A stretch of DNA of 64,000 bases from positions 1,922,001 through 1,986,000 of the forward strand of contig NZ_CP054932.1 of assembly GCF_013364275.1 (NCBI RefSeq). The letters run 5' to 3'. A model generated the notes under the pieces. It saw nothing but the letters and a program-made list of their open reading frames with translations. It did no database searches and was not told the origin of the DNA. Each line of letters starts with the position of its first letter. Position 1 is the first letter of the stretch. This DNA is from Actinomadura sp. NAK00032 (GTDB taxonomy: Bacteria > Actinomycetota > Actinomycetes > Streptosporangiales > Streptosporangiaceae). Below are positions 37,447-45,006 of the stretch, piece by piece. Made by a program: the position numbers and the translations under genes.

Positions 37447-38349
37447 ATGATCTTCGTGCTGGCGGCCGGTGCCGGGCTCAGCGTGCTGCTCGCCGGCTGG
37501 GGGTTCGTCCTGCTCACCGGGGCCGAGCGGGTGGCGGGGTCGGCGCTGGCCGCGCCCGCCGCCCCGGCGCCCGCCGCGCGCCCCGGCCGGGGCGAGGTGT
37601 TCGGCCTGAACCGGCTGGCCGGGCGGATCGGGCGCCCGTTCGGCCGCCCGCTGATGTCCGCGCTCGCCCCCTGGCACCGCCGGATCCGCGAGCGGATCGA
37701 CGCGGCGGGCCGTCCCGGCGGTATGACGGTCGAGTCGTACGCGCGCATCACCGCCGGCTACGCGGTGCTGTTCGGCTCGCTCGGCGTGCTGCTGCTCAGC
37801 GCGGGGCGGGTCCCGATGGGGCTGATCTGCCTCGCCGGGATCTTCCAGAACGAGCTGTTGCTGATCGGCCGTGCCCGCACCCGCCGCGACGAGATGCAGC
37901 GCGGCATGCCCGACTTCCTGGACGTCCTCGCCGTCACGGTGTCGGCGGGCATGGGGTTCCGGCACTCGCTGGCGCGGGTCGTGGAGAGCATGCCGGGGCC
38001 GCTGGCGGACGAGTTCGCGATCGCGCTGCGGCAGATGGAACTCGGCACGTCCCGCCGCGAGGCGTTCGAGGACCTGCGCCGCCGCAACCGCTCGGAGATG
38101 CTCAGCCAGTTCGTCACCGCCGTGCTCCAGGCCGAGGAGCTGGGCGCGCCGCTGGCCGCCGCCCTCATCGACATCGCCGCCGACATGCGCCGGGAGTCGG
38201 CGCAGTGGGCGCGGCGCAAGGCGCAGCGGACGACGCCGCAGGTCACCGCCGTCACCACCGCGCTCACCCTGCCCGCGCTGATCCTCGTGGTGCTGGGCGC
38301 CCTCTTCTACAGCTCGGGAGCTGATCTCGGTGCCGTCCTCGGCCGCTGA
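37447..38349 (+). CDS. tadC: TadC, inner-membrane platform protein (T2SS F domain)
   Basis: 300 residues. N-terminal helix, two mid helices ([35 protein letters not shown]), the T2SSF core ([60 protein letters not shown]) and a C-terminal helix. GGGGACCCG precedes the ATG. The last 20 bp overlap the histidine kinase gene. Confidence 0.93.
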   Translation: MIFVLAAGAGLSVLLAGWGFVLLTGAERVAGSALAAPAAPAPAARPGRGEVFGLNRLAGRIGRPFGRPLMSALAPWHRRIRERIDAAGRPGGMTVESYARITAGYAVLFGSLGVLLLSAGRVPMGLICLAGIFQNELLLIGRARTRRDEMQRGMPDFLDVLAVTVSAGMGFRHSLARVVESMPGPLADEFAIALRQMELGTSRREAFEDLRRRNRSEMLSQFVTAVLQAEELGAPLAAALIDIAADMRRESAQWARRKAQRTTPQVTAVTTALTLPALILVVLGALFYSSGADLGAVLGR

Positions 38350-39613
38350 CCCCCGTCCGGCCGGCCCCGCCCGCTCGGGCCCCGGACCGGGGTGCCGCGC
38401 GGGCGACGACGACCGCGCCCGGTCCCGGATCAACGCCGCGATCCGGCTGCTCATGCAGGTGCGGACGCTGATGGCGTCGATCACGCTGCTCGTCCTGGCG
38501 GTGCGGGGGCTGGCGTTCGCGACGTTCGTCATGGTGGCGTGCGTGGCGCTGCTGTCGTGGCTGGCGTCCCGGCACGTGGACCGGATCGTCCCGCGGCTGC
38601 TGGACCACCCGCTGCTCGTCGCGCTGGACCTGTGCCTCGGGTTCGCGGTGCTGGCGGTGGGCGGGCCGTCCGGGCCGTTCTTCCTGTCCACGGTGGCGAC
38701 CGCGGCGGTCGCCGGGCTGCTGTACCGGTGGCCGGGCATGCTGATCGTCTCCGTCGCGCAGATCGCCGGGTACTTCGCCGCGTTCGCCGTGCCGCACGAC
38801 GACCTCGGGACCTTCCAGGCGCTGGCCAGCCAGCCCGCCTACTACCCGGTCATCGGGTTCGGCGGCGTCGCGCTGCGGCGGCTGCTGGAGGAGCACGGCG
38901 CGGCCGAGGACGCCCGGGTCGCCGCCGAGGCGACCGCGGCCGCCGCCGAGGAGCGGGCCCGGCTGGCGCGGGAGATGCACGACTCCCTCGCCAAGACGCT
39001 GCGCGGCCTGGCGCTCGGCGCGGCCGCGCTGCCGGCCTGGGTGCGGACCGCGCCCGACCGGGCCGAGCGGGAGGCGGCCCGGCTGGCCGAGGCGGCGGAG
39101 ACCGCGTCCCGCGAGGCGCGCGGACTGCTCACCGAGCTGCGCGACACCGCGGCCGCGCTGCCGCTGCCGGACGCGGTGCGGGCCGGCTGCGACGCCTGGT
39201 CCGCGCGGACCGGGGTGGCCGTCCAGGCCGACATCGCGGGCGACGTCCGGCTCCCGCACCGCTCGCGGCACGAGCTGCTCGCCATCCTCGGCGAGGCCCT
39301 CGCCAACGTGGAGCGGCACGCGGACGCCGCGAACGTGTCCGTCCGGCTCGCCTGGTCGGCGGCCGACATCGTGCTGACGGTGCGCGACGACGGGCGCGGG
39401 TTCCGCACGGCGGCGCCGGACGAGCACGCCCGCCGCGGCCGGTACGGGCTCGTCGGGCTGTACGAGCGCGCCGAGCGGGCGGGCGGCACGGCGCTGGTCC
39501 GCTCGGAACCGGGGGAGGGCACCACCCTGGTCGTCCGGGTCGCGGCTGGTCCCGCCGGATCCGCCGGGTCCGCCGGCCGCGCCGGGCCGGACCGCTCCGC
39601 GGAGGTGTGCTGA
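38330..39613 (+). CDS. Sensor histidine kinase of the NarL type, inside the Tad operon
   Basis: 427 residues. Four to five transmembrane helices between residues 45 and 180 with short loops, a coiled linker, the HisKA_3 box ([21 protein letters not shown], His217) and a HATPase domain ([41 protein letters not shown]). No extracellular sensor domain, so the signal is probably sensed in or at the membrane. GTG 38330 has GGGAG 9 bases upstream and overlaps tadC. Cognate partner is the next gene. Confidence 0.9.
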   Translation: MPSSAADPRPAGPARSGPGPGCRAGDDDRARSRINAAIRLLMQVRTLMASITLLVLAVRGLAFATFVMVACVALLSWLASRHVDRIVPRLLDHPLLVALDLCLGFAVLAVGGPSGPFFLSTVATAAVAGLLYRWPGMLIVSVAQIAGYFAAFAVPHDDLGTFQALASQPAYYPVIGFGGVALRRLLEEHGAAEDARVAAEATAAAAEERARLAREMHDSLAKTLRGLALGAAALPAWVRTAPDRAEREAARLAEAAETASREARGLLTELRDTAAALPLPDAVRAGCDAWSARTGVAVQADIAGDVRLPHRSRHELLAILGEALANVERHADAANVSVRLAWSAADIVLTVRDDGRGFRTAAPDEHARRGRYGLVGLYERAERAGGTALVRSEPGEGTTLVVRVAAGPAGSAGSAGRAGPDRSAEVC

Positions 39614-40321
39614 ATGGGCGGCGCGACGCGCGTCCTCGTCGTCGACGACAACGTGGTCGTCCGCTCCGGCCTGGTGTCGCTGCTGGAGGCGCACGGCATC
39701 GAGGTGGCCGGGGAGGCGGGCGACGGGCGGCGGGCCGTGGAGCTCACCGCGCGGCTGCGTCCCGACCTGGTGCTGCTGGACGTGCGGATGCCGCTCATGG
39801 ACGGCGTCGACGCGGCGGCCGAGATCAGCCCGCTGGCCCGGGTGCTGATGCTCACCTACACCGACGATCCGGGCACGGTCCGGGCCGCGCTCGCCAGGGG
39901 CGCGACCGGTTACCTCGTGCACGGCGCCTTCACCGCGGACGAACTGATCGCCGCCGTGCGCGAGGCCGTGGCGGGCGCGCACCCGCTGTCGCCCGCCGCG
40001 GTGTCCGCGCTGGTCGGCGCCGTCCGGGAGGCGTCCGGCACGGCGCGACCGGCGGAGCCGGCGGTCCCGGCAGAGGCGGCGGAGCCGGCGGAGCGAGCAG
40101 GGCGGGCGGAGCGGGCGGGAGGGTTCGGCCTGTCGGCGCGGGAGGCCGAGGTGATGCGGCTCATCGCCCAGGGCGCGTCCAACGGAGACATCGCGGGACG
40201 GCTGTTCCTCGCGGAGAAGACCGTGAAGAACCACGTCAACCGCATCTACGCCAAGCTCGGCGTCACCTCCCGCGGCGCGGCCATCGCCCGCTGGATCGGC
40301 ACGTCCGGTGATTTCGGATGA
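39614..40321 (+). CDS. LuxR/NarL family response regulator, inside the Tad operon
   Basis: 235 residues. Receiver domain with acidic pocket (VLVVDDN) and phospho-acceptor Asp56 (LVLLDVRMPLMDG), an Ala/Glu-rich linker (PAEPAVPAEAAEPAERAG), then a LuxR HTH (LSAREAEVMRLIAQGASNG, AEKTVKNHVNRIYAKLGV). It starts right after the kinase stop. Likely controls the pilin and surface-protein genes downstream; the DNA target is unknown. Confidence 0.92.
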   Translation: MGGATRVLVVDDNVVVRSGLVSLLEAHGIEVAGEAGDGRRAVELTARLRPDLVLLDVRMPLMDGVDAAAEISPLARVLMLTYTDDPGTVRAALARGATGYLVHGAFTADELIAAVREAVAGAHPLSPAAVSALVGAVREASGTARPAEPAVPAEAAEPAERAGRAERAGGFGLSAREAEVMRLIAQGASNGDIAGRLFLAEKTVKNHVNRIYAKLGVTSRGAAIARWIGTSGDFG

Positions 40322-40341
40322 CGCCGCCCATTCTTGGCGCG

Positions 40342-40380
40342 GGCGGCCCCCTGTCCCCGGGCCCATGCGAGTGGGCCGCC
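40342..40380 (+). promoter_or_regulatory. Hairpin between regulator and pilin genes
   Basis: GGCGGCCC (40342-40349) pairs with GGGCCGCC (40373-40380) in the 173-bp gap ahead of the first pilin gene. Possible attenuator or terminator separating the assembly genes from the pilin transcript. An AT-rich patch (ATATTTTGG) near 40431 could hold a pilin promoter. Confidence 0.4.
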
Positions 40381-40494
40381 AATTGGGGCGGCGGACCCTG
40401 GGAATGGCGTGTCCGGCTCCATATTTTGGTGGTCGTGAAACGGAGACGGCCGACCCTCCCGACCGGCGGCCGGACCGACCGGGAAAGGACGCTG

Positions 40495-40767
40495 ATGATC
40501 TTCGATGCGGTGCGCGAAAAGGTGGCCGGTGATGATCGCGGCGCCGACGTCTTCGAGTGGGCCGGAATGCTGATCCTGGTCGCCGCCGTCATCGCCGGCC
40601 TCTACGGCCTCGGCATCGTCGACACGACCACCGGCGGCGTCACCAAGGCGATGAGCGGCATCTTCGAGGGCGATCCCGGCAAGGGCGGCGGAGGCGGCGG
40701 CGGAGACGGCGGCGGCGACCCCGACTCCTGCCAGATCACCGACGGCATCGACCTGTGCCCCTGGTGA
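40495..40767 (+). CDS. Flp-like type IVb pilin 1, with Cys-loop tail
   Basis: 90 residues. Short basic leader ending DDRG, then ADVFEWAGMLILVAAVIAGL: a class III prepilin site (G16/A17, Glu at +5, aromatic at +6, hydrophobic helix). After the helix comes a Gly-rich spacer and the C-terminal segment SCQITDGIDLCPW with two cysteines eight residues apart, suited to a disulfide loop on the pilus surface. AAAGGA precedes the ATG. Nearly identical in the core to the next gene. Confidence 0.85.
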   Translation: MIFDAVREKVAGDDRGADVFEWAGMLILVAAVIAGLYGLGIVDTTTGGVTKAMSGIFEGDPGKGGGGGGGDGGGDPDSCQITDGIDLCPW

Positions 40768-40810
40768 CGGCGGGCTCCCCATGGACGACGGAGAACCCAG
40801 GAGGTTCATG

Positions 40811-41080
40811 ATGGATTCGCTGATTCCCGCCCTTGCGCGGGCGCATTTGTCGATGAACGCCGGCGGACAGCGCGTCGTGCGTTTCTTTCAGGGCCGTGCC
40901 GAACGGCTGAGTGATTCCGACGACCGCGGCGCCGATATCTTCGAGTGGGCCGGAATGCTGATCCTGGTCGCCGCCATCATCGCCGGCCTCTACAGCCTCG
41001 GCATCGTGGACACGGTCACCAATGCCGTCGAGGACGCGCTCAAGGAGATCTTCGAGGGCGATCCGGGTGGCGAGAACTGA
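40811..41080 (+). CDS. Flp-like type IVb pilin 2
   Basis: 89 residues. Longer leader of 40 residues, then G40/ADIFEWAGMLILVAAIIAGL and a short tail without cysteines. The DNA at 40918-41015 closely matches 40531-40630 of pilin 1, so the pair arose by recent duplication. AGGAGG at 40799-40804 favours ATG 40811 over 40808. The stop shares a base with the peptidase start (TGATG). Confidence 0.85.
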   Translation: MDSLIPALARAHLSMNAGGQRVVRFFQGRAERLSDSDDRGADIFEWAGMLILVAAIIAGLYSLGIVDTVTNAVEDALKEIFEGDPGGEN

Positions 41081-41721
41081 TGACGGCCGCCGCGGCCGCG
41101 GGAGCGGCCGCGGCGGGGGCCGCCGCCGGCTGGCTGGCCGCCCCGGTCGCGGCCCGCTACCGGGGCCCGCTCGCGCCGCGCGCCGGGATCGGCGTCGCGG
41201 CGCTGACCGGCGCGGTCCTCGCGGCGCTGGCCGTCCGGCTCGGGACGCGCCCGGACCTCGGGGCGTTCGCCTACCTGGCGGTGATCGGCGTCCAGCTCGC
41301 GGTGATCGACACCGCGGTGAAGCGGCTGCCGAACGCGATCACCCTGCCGTCCTACCCGATCGGCCTGACGCTGCTGGCGGCCGCCGCCCCCTTCACCCCC
41401 GGCGGTGCCGCCCGGCTCGCGCACGCGCTGGCCGGGATGACGGTGCTGTGGGCGGTGTACTTCGTCCAGCACGCCCTGGCGCCGCGCGCGATGGGCGGCG
41501 GCGACGTCAAGCTGGCCGGCGTCCTCGGCCTCTACCTCGGTTGGCTGGGTGAAGCGGCATGGGTGACGGGCGTGGTCGCCGGGCTCCTCTACGGCGGCCT
41601 CTACAGCGCGACATGGCTGCTCCTCGGCCGCGCCGGGCGCAAGGACGAGCTGCCGTTCGGCCCGTTCATGCTGGCCGGGGCGCTGACCGGCATACTGTTC
41701 GGGGGCTGGTTCGCGCGGTGA
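41080..41721 (+). CDS. A24 prepilin peptidase 1 (TadV-like)
   Basis: 213 residues, about six hydrophobic helices. Both catalytic aspartates are seen: VIDTAVKRLPNAITLPSY and MGGGDVKLAGVLGLYLG. No N-terminal methylase domain, as in TadV/CpaA. Processes the pilins encoded just upstream. The stop overlaps the next GTG (GTGA). A paralogue lies at 47523. Confidence 0.9.
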   Translation: MTAAAAAGAAAAGAAAGWLAAPVAARYRGPLAPRAGIGVAALTGAVLAALAVRLGTRPDLGAFAYLAVIGVQLAVIDTAVKRLPNAITLPSYPIGLTLLAAAAPFTPGGAARLAHALAGMTVLWAVYFVQHALAPRAMGGGDVKLAGVLGLYLGWLGEAAWVTGVVAGLLYGGLYSATWLLLGRAGRKDELPFGPFMLAGALTGILFGGWFAR

Positions 41722-42884
41722 CCCGTCCCGTTCCGCGCGGCGACGCGGGCGACGCGGGCGCCGCGACCTCGGTCCTCATCATCGGGATGGCGCTGTGCCT
41801 GCTCGCGGCCGTGCTCGTGGTCAGCCGCGTCGCGCAGGCCGGCGACATGCGCACCCGGGCGCAGCGCGGCGCCGACGCCGCCGCCCTCGGCGCGCTCGAA
41901 CCGCTGCGGCTGCGGCTGGTGGAGATGGCGCTGGCCGGCACGCCGCCCGCGGGGCTCGGCGCCTGGCTGCTCGCCGACGACGCGCCGCAGGGCGCCGCCG
42001 AACGCTACGCCCGCGGCAACGGGACACGCGTCGACGGCACGGTGCACCTCACCGGCCTGGACGGGACGTACGCCAAGGTCTGGGCCGGCACCGCCGACTG
42101 CCAGCTCAAGAAGGAGAACGAGCTCACCGAGCAGGAGAAGGACGACCTGCGCCACGGCCGCCGCCTGTGCACCGACGGCTCGGGCGAGAAGGGCATCGGA
42201 CGGGTCGGCACGGCGGTCGCGGTCGCGCGGCTCACCGTTCCGGACTGCGCGTACCGGTTCTCACCCGTGCCGCCGGGGGAGCCGGTGCCGGAGCAGCAGC
42301 CGGCGCCCCCGTCCCGGCTGGTCTGCGGAGGCGTCGTCGCCTGGCCCGGCGGGGACGCGGCGGCACTGGGGAAGAAGTTCACTTTGCGGCTGGTCGACAA
42401 GGAGAGCAGCGTTCCCTACAACGGCTTCCCCTACCTGGAAGCCGGGACCGGCGGCGCCTTTCCGCCGCCGGGCCCGCTGCCCGCCGGGACACCGGAGATG
42501 ATCCGCCGCGCGATCGCCTTCGCCCAGGCGCAACTCGGCACCTGGTACCAGTGGGGCGGCACCTGCACGGCCCCGAGCCGCGTCGCGGCCACGATGGGGA
42601 ACTGCGACTGCTCGTCCCTCGTCCAGATGGCCTACCGCGCGGCCGGAATCTCCATTCCGCGGGTCACCTACGACCAATGGAGATTCGGGCGGGGCATCGC
42701 GCCGGGCCAGGAGAAGGCGGGCGATCTGGTGTTCTTCCGCATGGGCCCGCGAGGTCCCGAACACGTCGGCCTTATCGTCGACCCGGCCACCCGCACCATG
42801 ATCGAGGCACCGCGGACGGGAACCACCGTCCGGTACAGCACCTACAGCGGATATATCGGCTTCAGGCGCCCGTACGCGGGCTAG
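41718..42884 (+). CDS. TadG-like N-terminus fused to an NlpC/P60 peptidase
   Basis: 388 residues. The N-terminus GDAGAATSVLIIGMALCLLA, then VVSRVAQAGDMRTRAQRGAD, is a TadG/TadE-type segment with one helix. A linker region of about 200 residues with four cysteines follows. The C-terminal NlpC/P60 domain has WYQWGGTC, catalytic Cys in GNCDCSSLVQMAYRAAG and His in EHVGLIVD. It would be held outside the membrane beside the pilus machine and could open peptidoglycan for it. This pairing of a pilus-type anchor with a wall hydrolase is unusual. Confidence 0.85.
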   Translation: MTRPVPRGDAGDAGAATSVLIIGMALCLLAAVLVVSRVAQAGDMRTRAQRGADAAALGALEPLRLRLVEMALAGTPPAGLGAWLLADDAPQGAAERYARGNGTRVDGTVHLTGLDGTYAKVWAGTADCQLKKENELTEQEKDDLRHGRRLCTDGSGEKGIGRVGTAVAVARLTVPDCAYRFSPVPPGEPVPEQQPAPPSRLVCGGVVAWPGGDAAALGKKFTLRLVDKESSVPYNGFPYLEAGTGGAFPPPGPLPAGTPEMIRRAIAFAQAQLGTWYQWGGTCTAPSRVAATMGNCDCSSLVQMAYRAAGISIPRVTYDQWRFGRGIAPGQEKAGDLVFFRMGPRGPEHVGLIVDPATRTMIEAPRTGTTVRYSTYSGYIGFRRPYAG

Positions 42885-42912
42885 CGAGAATTCTGGCGAA
42901 ATAGGCCTGAGA

Positions 42913-42930
42913 TTGGGCCCCGGGGCTCAT
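42913..42930. promoter_or_regulatory. Shared 18-bp motif, copy 1
   Basis: TTGGGCCCCGGGGCTCAT, 35 bp upstream of the giant prepilin gene. It agrees at 16 of 18 positions with 44952-44969. Possible operator. Confidence 0.35.
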
Positions 42931-42964
42931 TCGGGAACGACTCCTCGATGCGAATCTTCAAGGC

Positions 42965-44488
42965 GTGCCCCTTGTCGAGATCCGTGCGGGCGAACCCGCC
43001 GACCGCGGTGCGTCCGTTACCGAGTACGTCGGGATCCTGGCGCTCGTCGCGGCGGTCTGCGCGTCCCTCCTCACCTTCGGCGTGCCCGGCCGGACGAGCG
43101 GCGCGGTCTGCCGGGCGCTGCACACGATGCACCTCACCGGTGCGTGTTCGGGGACCGCCACGGCGGCCGGGAAACCGGACCCGGACGAACCGCGCACGGC
43201 CTGCTCCACGGGAATCGAGACCAAATACCTTGAGGAGACGGTGACGATTCCGACGCGCATCAACGTGCGCACCAACAGCCGCAACACGCTGCAACTCGAC
43301 CACCGGGTGGGCGCGAACGGGAAGTCCACCTGGGAGGTCTCCGACTTCACCTGGGGGGAGGGCGGGATCGCCAGCCCCGATTTCGACTTCAAATTCGGCA
43401 AGTTCGGCATCTGGGGCGGCGGCCAGCTCACCAACGGGGACGTGTACTCCTTCGACAACGAGAAGGAGGCGCGGAAGTTCTTCGACGACCTCGTCGACCA
43501 CCGCATCGGCAACACCGCGAAATTCGTCGTCCGCACCAACCCGCTCACGAGCGGATTTTCCTGGCTCGTCGGCAAGACCCCGGTCGTCGGCAAGTACTAC
43601 GACCGGTGGATCGGGGGCAGCGAACCCGACAGGAAACCGTCCGCCGACTACCGGGAAGGGGGGCTCACGGGCGGTTTCAAGAGCGAGCTCAACCTGTGGA
43701 AGGTGAAAATGCCGGCCAAGGCGCGCGGCTGGCTGATCGACGGCACCCGCACCGACCGCAAGACGGGTCAGCGCACCACTTACTACACCGAGAAAGGGGA
43801 GGCCGAGGCCGGGGTGCTCGTCAATCTCGGCGACGTGTGGAAACGCCTGCCGAAGGGGGCCCGCGAGCGCGCCGCCGCCGGCGCCGCGGACGCGCTGGCC
43901 CTCGCCATGGCGGAGATCAGCAAGCGCATCGGTGCCAAGGGGATCGAACTGACCCCCGCCCAGACCGAGAAGATCAAGGCGAAGATCCAGCTCAACCCCA
44001 ACGCCGGCCTGAACTTCAAGCGCCGAGCCCAGACCACCTGGGCCTACACCGAGGACAAGGACGGCACCATGCTCAGCCTGACCAAGACGTCCAACACCCA
44101 GGACATCCTGTACTTCCGCGCCGACGGCAAGCTCAGCGGCGGCGTCGACAGCGAGAAGGGCGCGGTCATCGGCGGCAAGCAATGGCTGCTCTACTCCGAG
44201 CGGACCGTCACCGACAAGACCCTCGACTACGCCGACCCGCAGGACCGCAAGGCCCTGGAGGACTACGGGGAGACCGGCGACGACGCCGCCCTCGACCGCT
44301 ACTTCACCGGCGGCGGCGGACGCATGTCCCGGCTGACCTACGACGTCACCGGCGACACCGACAAGCTCGACGTCAACTGGGGCGGTCTCTTCGAAGGCTC
44401 CGGCGAACACCAGATCAACACGCTCACCGGAGCCCAGTTCTACAAGGCCGGACAGGGATGGGTGCCGTGGACGCGCTGCCTCGGCTGA
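42965..44488 (+). CDS. Large (507-residue) exported protein with class III prepilin leader
   Basis: The N-terminus EPADRG/ASVTEYVGILALVAA fits a Flp-type prepilin site (G15/A16, Glu at +5, Tyr at +6) followed by one helix. Instead of a short pilin it carries about 460 further residues. These include two early cysteines, charged beta-rich segments (FDFKFGKFGIWGGGQLTNGD), a helical Ala-rich part (RERAAAGAADALALAMAEI) and a C-terminal region ending WVPWTRCLG. It could be a tip adhesin or surface-displayed effector processed by the local A24 peptidases. Only GTG 42965 is available as start. No known family recognised for the large domain. Confidence 0.82.
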   Translation: MPLVEIRAGEPADRGASVTEYVGILALVAAVCASLLTFGVPGRTSGAVCRALHTMHLTGACSGTATAAGKPDPDEPRTACSTGIETKYLEETVTIPTRINVRTNSRNTLQLDHRVGANGKSTWEVSDFTWGEGGIASPDFDFKFGKFGIWGGGQLTNGDVYSFDNEKEARKFFDDLVDHRIGNTAKFVVRTNPLTSGFSWLVGKTPVVGKYYDRWIGGSEPDRKPSADYREGGLTGGFKSELNLWKVKMPAKARGWLIDGTRTDRKTGQRTTYYTEKGEAEAGVLVNLGDVWKRLPKGARERAAAGAADALALAMAEISKRIGAKGIELTPAQTEKIKAKIQLNPNAGLNFKRRAQTTWAYTEDKDGTMLSLTKTSNTQDILYFRADGKLSGGVDSEKGAVIGGKQWLLYSERTVTDKTLDYADPQDRKALEDYGETGDDAALDRYFTGGGGRMSRLTYDVTGDTDKLDVNWGGLFEGSGEHQINTLTGAQFYKAGQGWVPWTRCLG

Positions 44489-44534
44489 CCGTCCGCCCGG
44501 CCGCCCGGCCGTCCGTCCGCTGAAAGGGAGCCCC

Positions 44535-44939
44535 ATGCGCGTCGCCACCACGGTGCTGCTCACTGCGGCCGCCGCCCTGGCCGTCCTCCTCGCCCTCGCC
44601 GCAGTGGTGGCCGCGACCGCCTTCGCGGCCCCCGGCGCCGCCTCCTCCGACGCCGTCTACTGGACGTCCGCCGCAGCGGCGACCCTCGTCCAGTTCCCCA
44701 TTGGCGTCCTCGCCGCCCGCCGCACCGCACCGCGCCTGCGCCGCGCCGGGGTGTCCGGCACCGTCGCCCTCCCCGCCCTCACCGCCCTCGGCCCGTGCAT
44801 CCCCGCGCTCCTGGCGAACCTGCGCCCCATCGAGCACGTCGCCCCGCCCATCAGCGTCCTGGCCCCGCTCTGCGCCGCCGTCCTCGGCACCCTCATCGGC
44901 CTCCGCCGTGCACCCCGAAAGAGCGAGGCCCTCTACTGA
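44535..44939 (+). CDS. Small four-helix membrane protein
   Basis: 134 residues. Four hydrophobic segments (VLLTAAAALAVLLALAAVVA, AATLVQFPIGVLAA, VALPALTALGPCIPALL, ISVLAPLCAAVLGTLIGL) joined by short basic loops. GAAAGGGAG precedes the ATG. In the pilus locus between the large prepilin and the VWA protein. Function unknown. Confidence 0.75.
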   Translation: MRVATTVLLTAAAALAVLLALAAVVAATAFAAPGAASSDAVYWTSAAAATLVQFPIGVLAARRTAPRLRRAGVSGTVALPALTALGPCIPALLANLRPIEHVAPPISVLAPLCAAVLGTLIGLRRAPRKSEALY

Positions 44940-44951
44940 TTGGGCCCCAGG

Positions 44952-44969
44952 TTGGGCCCCGAGGCCCAT
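44952..44969. promoter_or_regulatory. Shared 18-bp motif, copy 2
   Basis: TTGGGCCCCGAGGCCCAT, just upstream of the VWA protein gene. A shorter ATTGGGCCCC precedes it at 44939. Same motif as 42913-42930. Confidence 0.35.
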
Positions 44970-45006
44970 GCACCCCCACCACCCGGCTCGTTTCAATGGC
45001 GGCACC

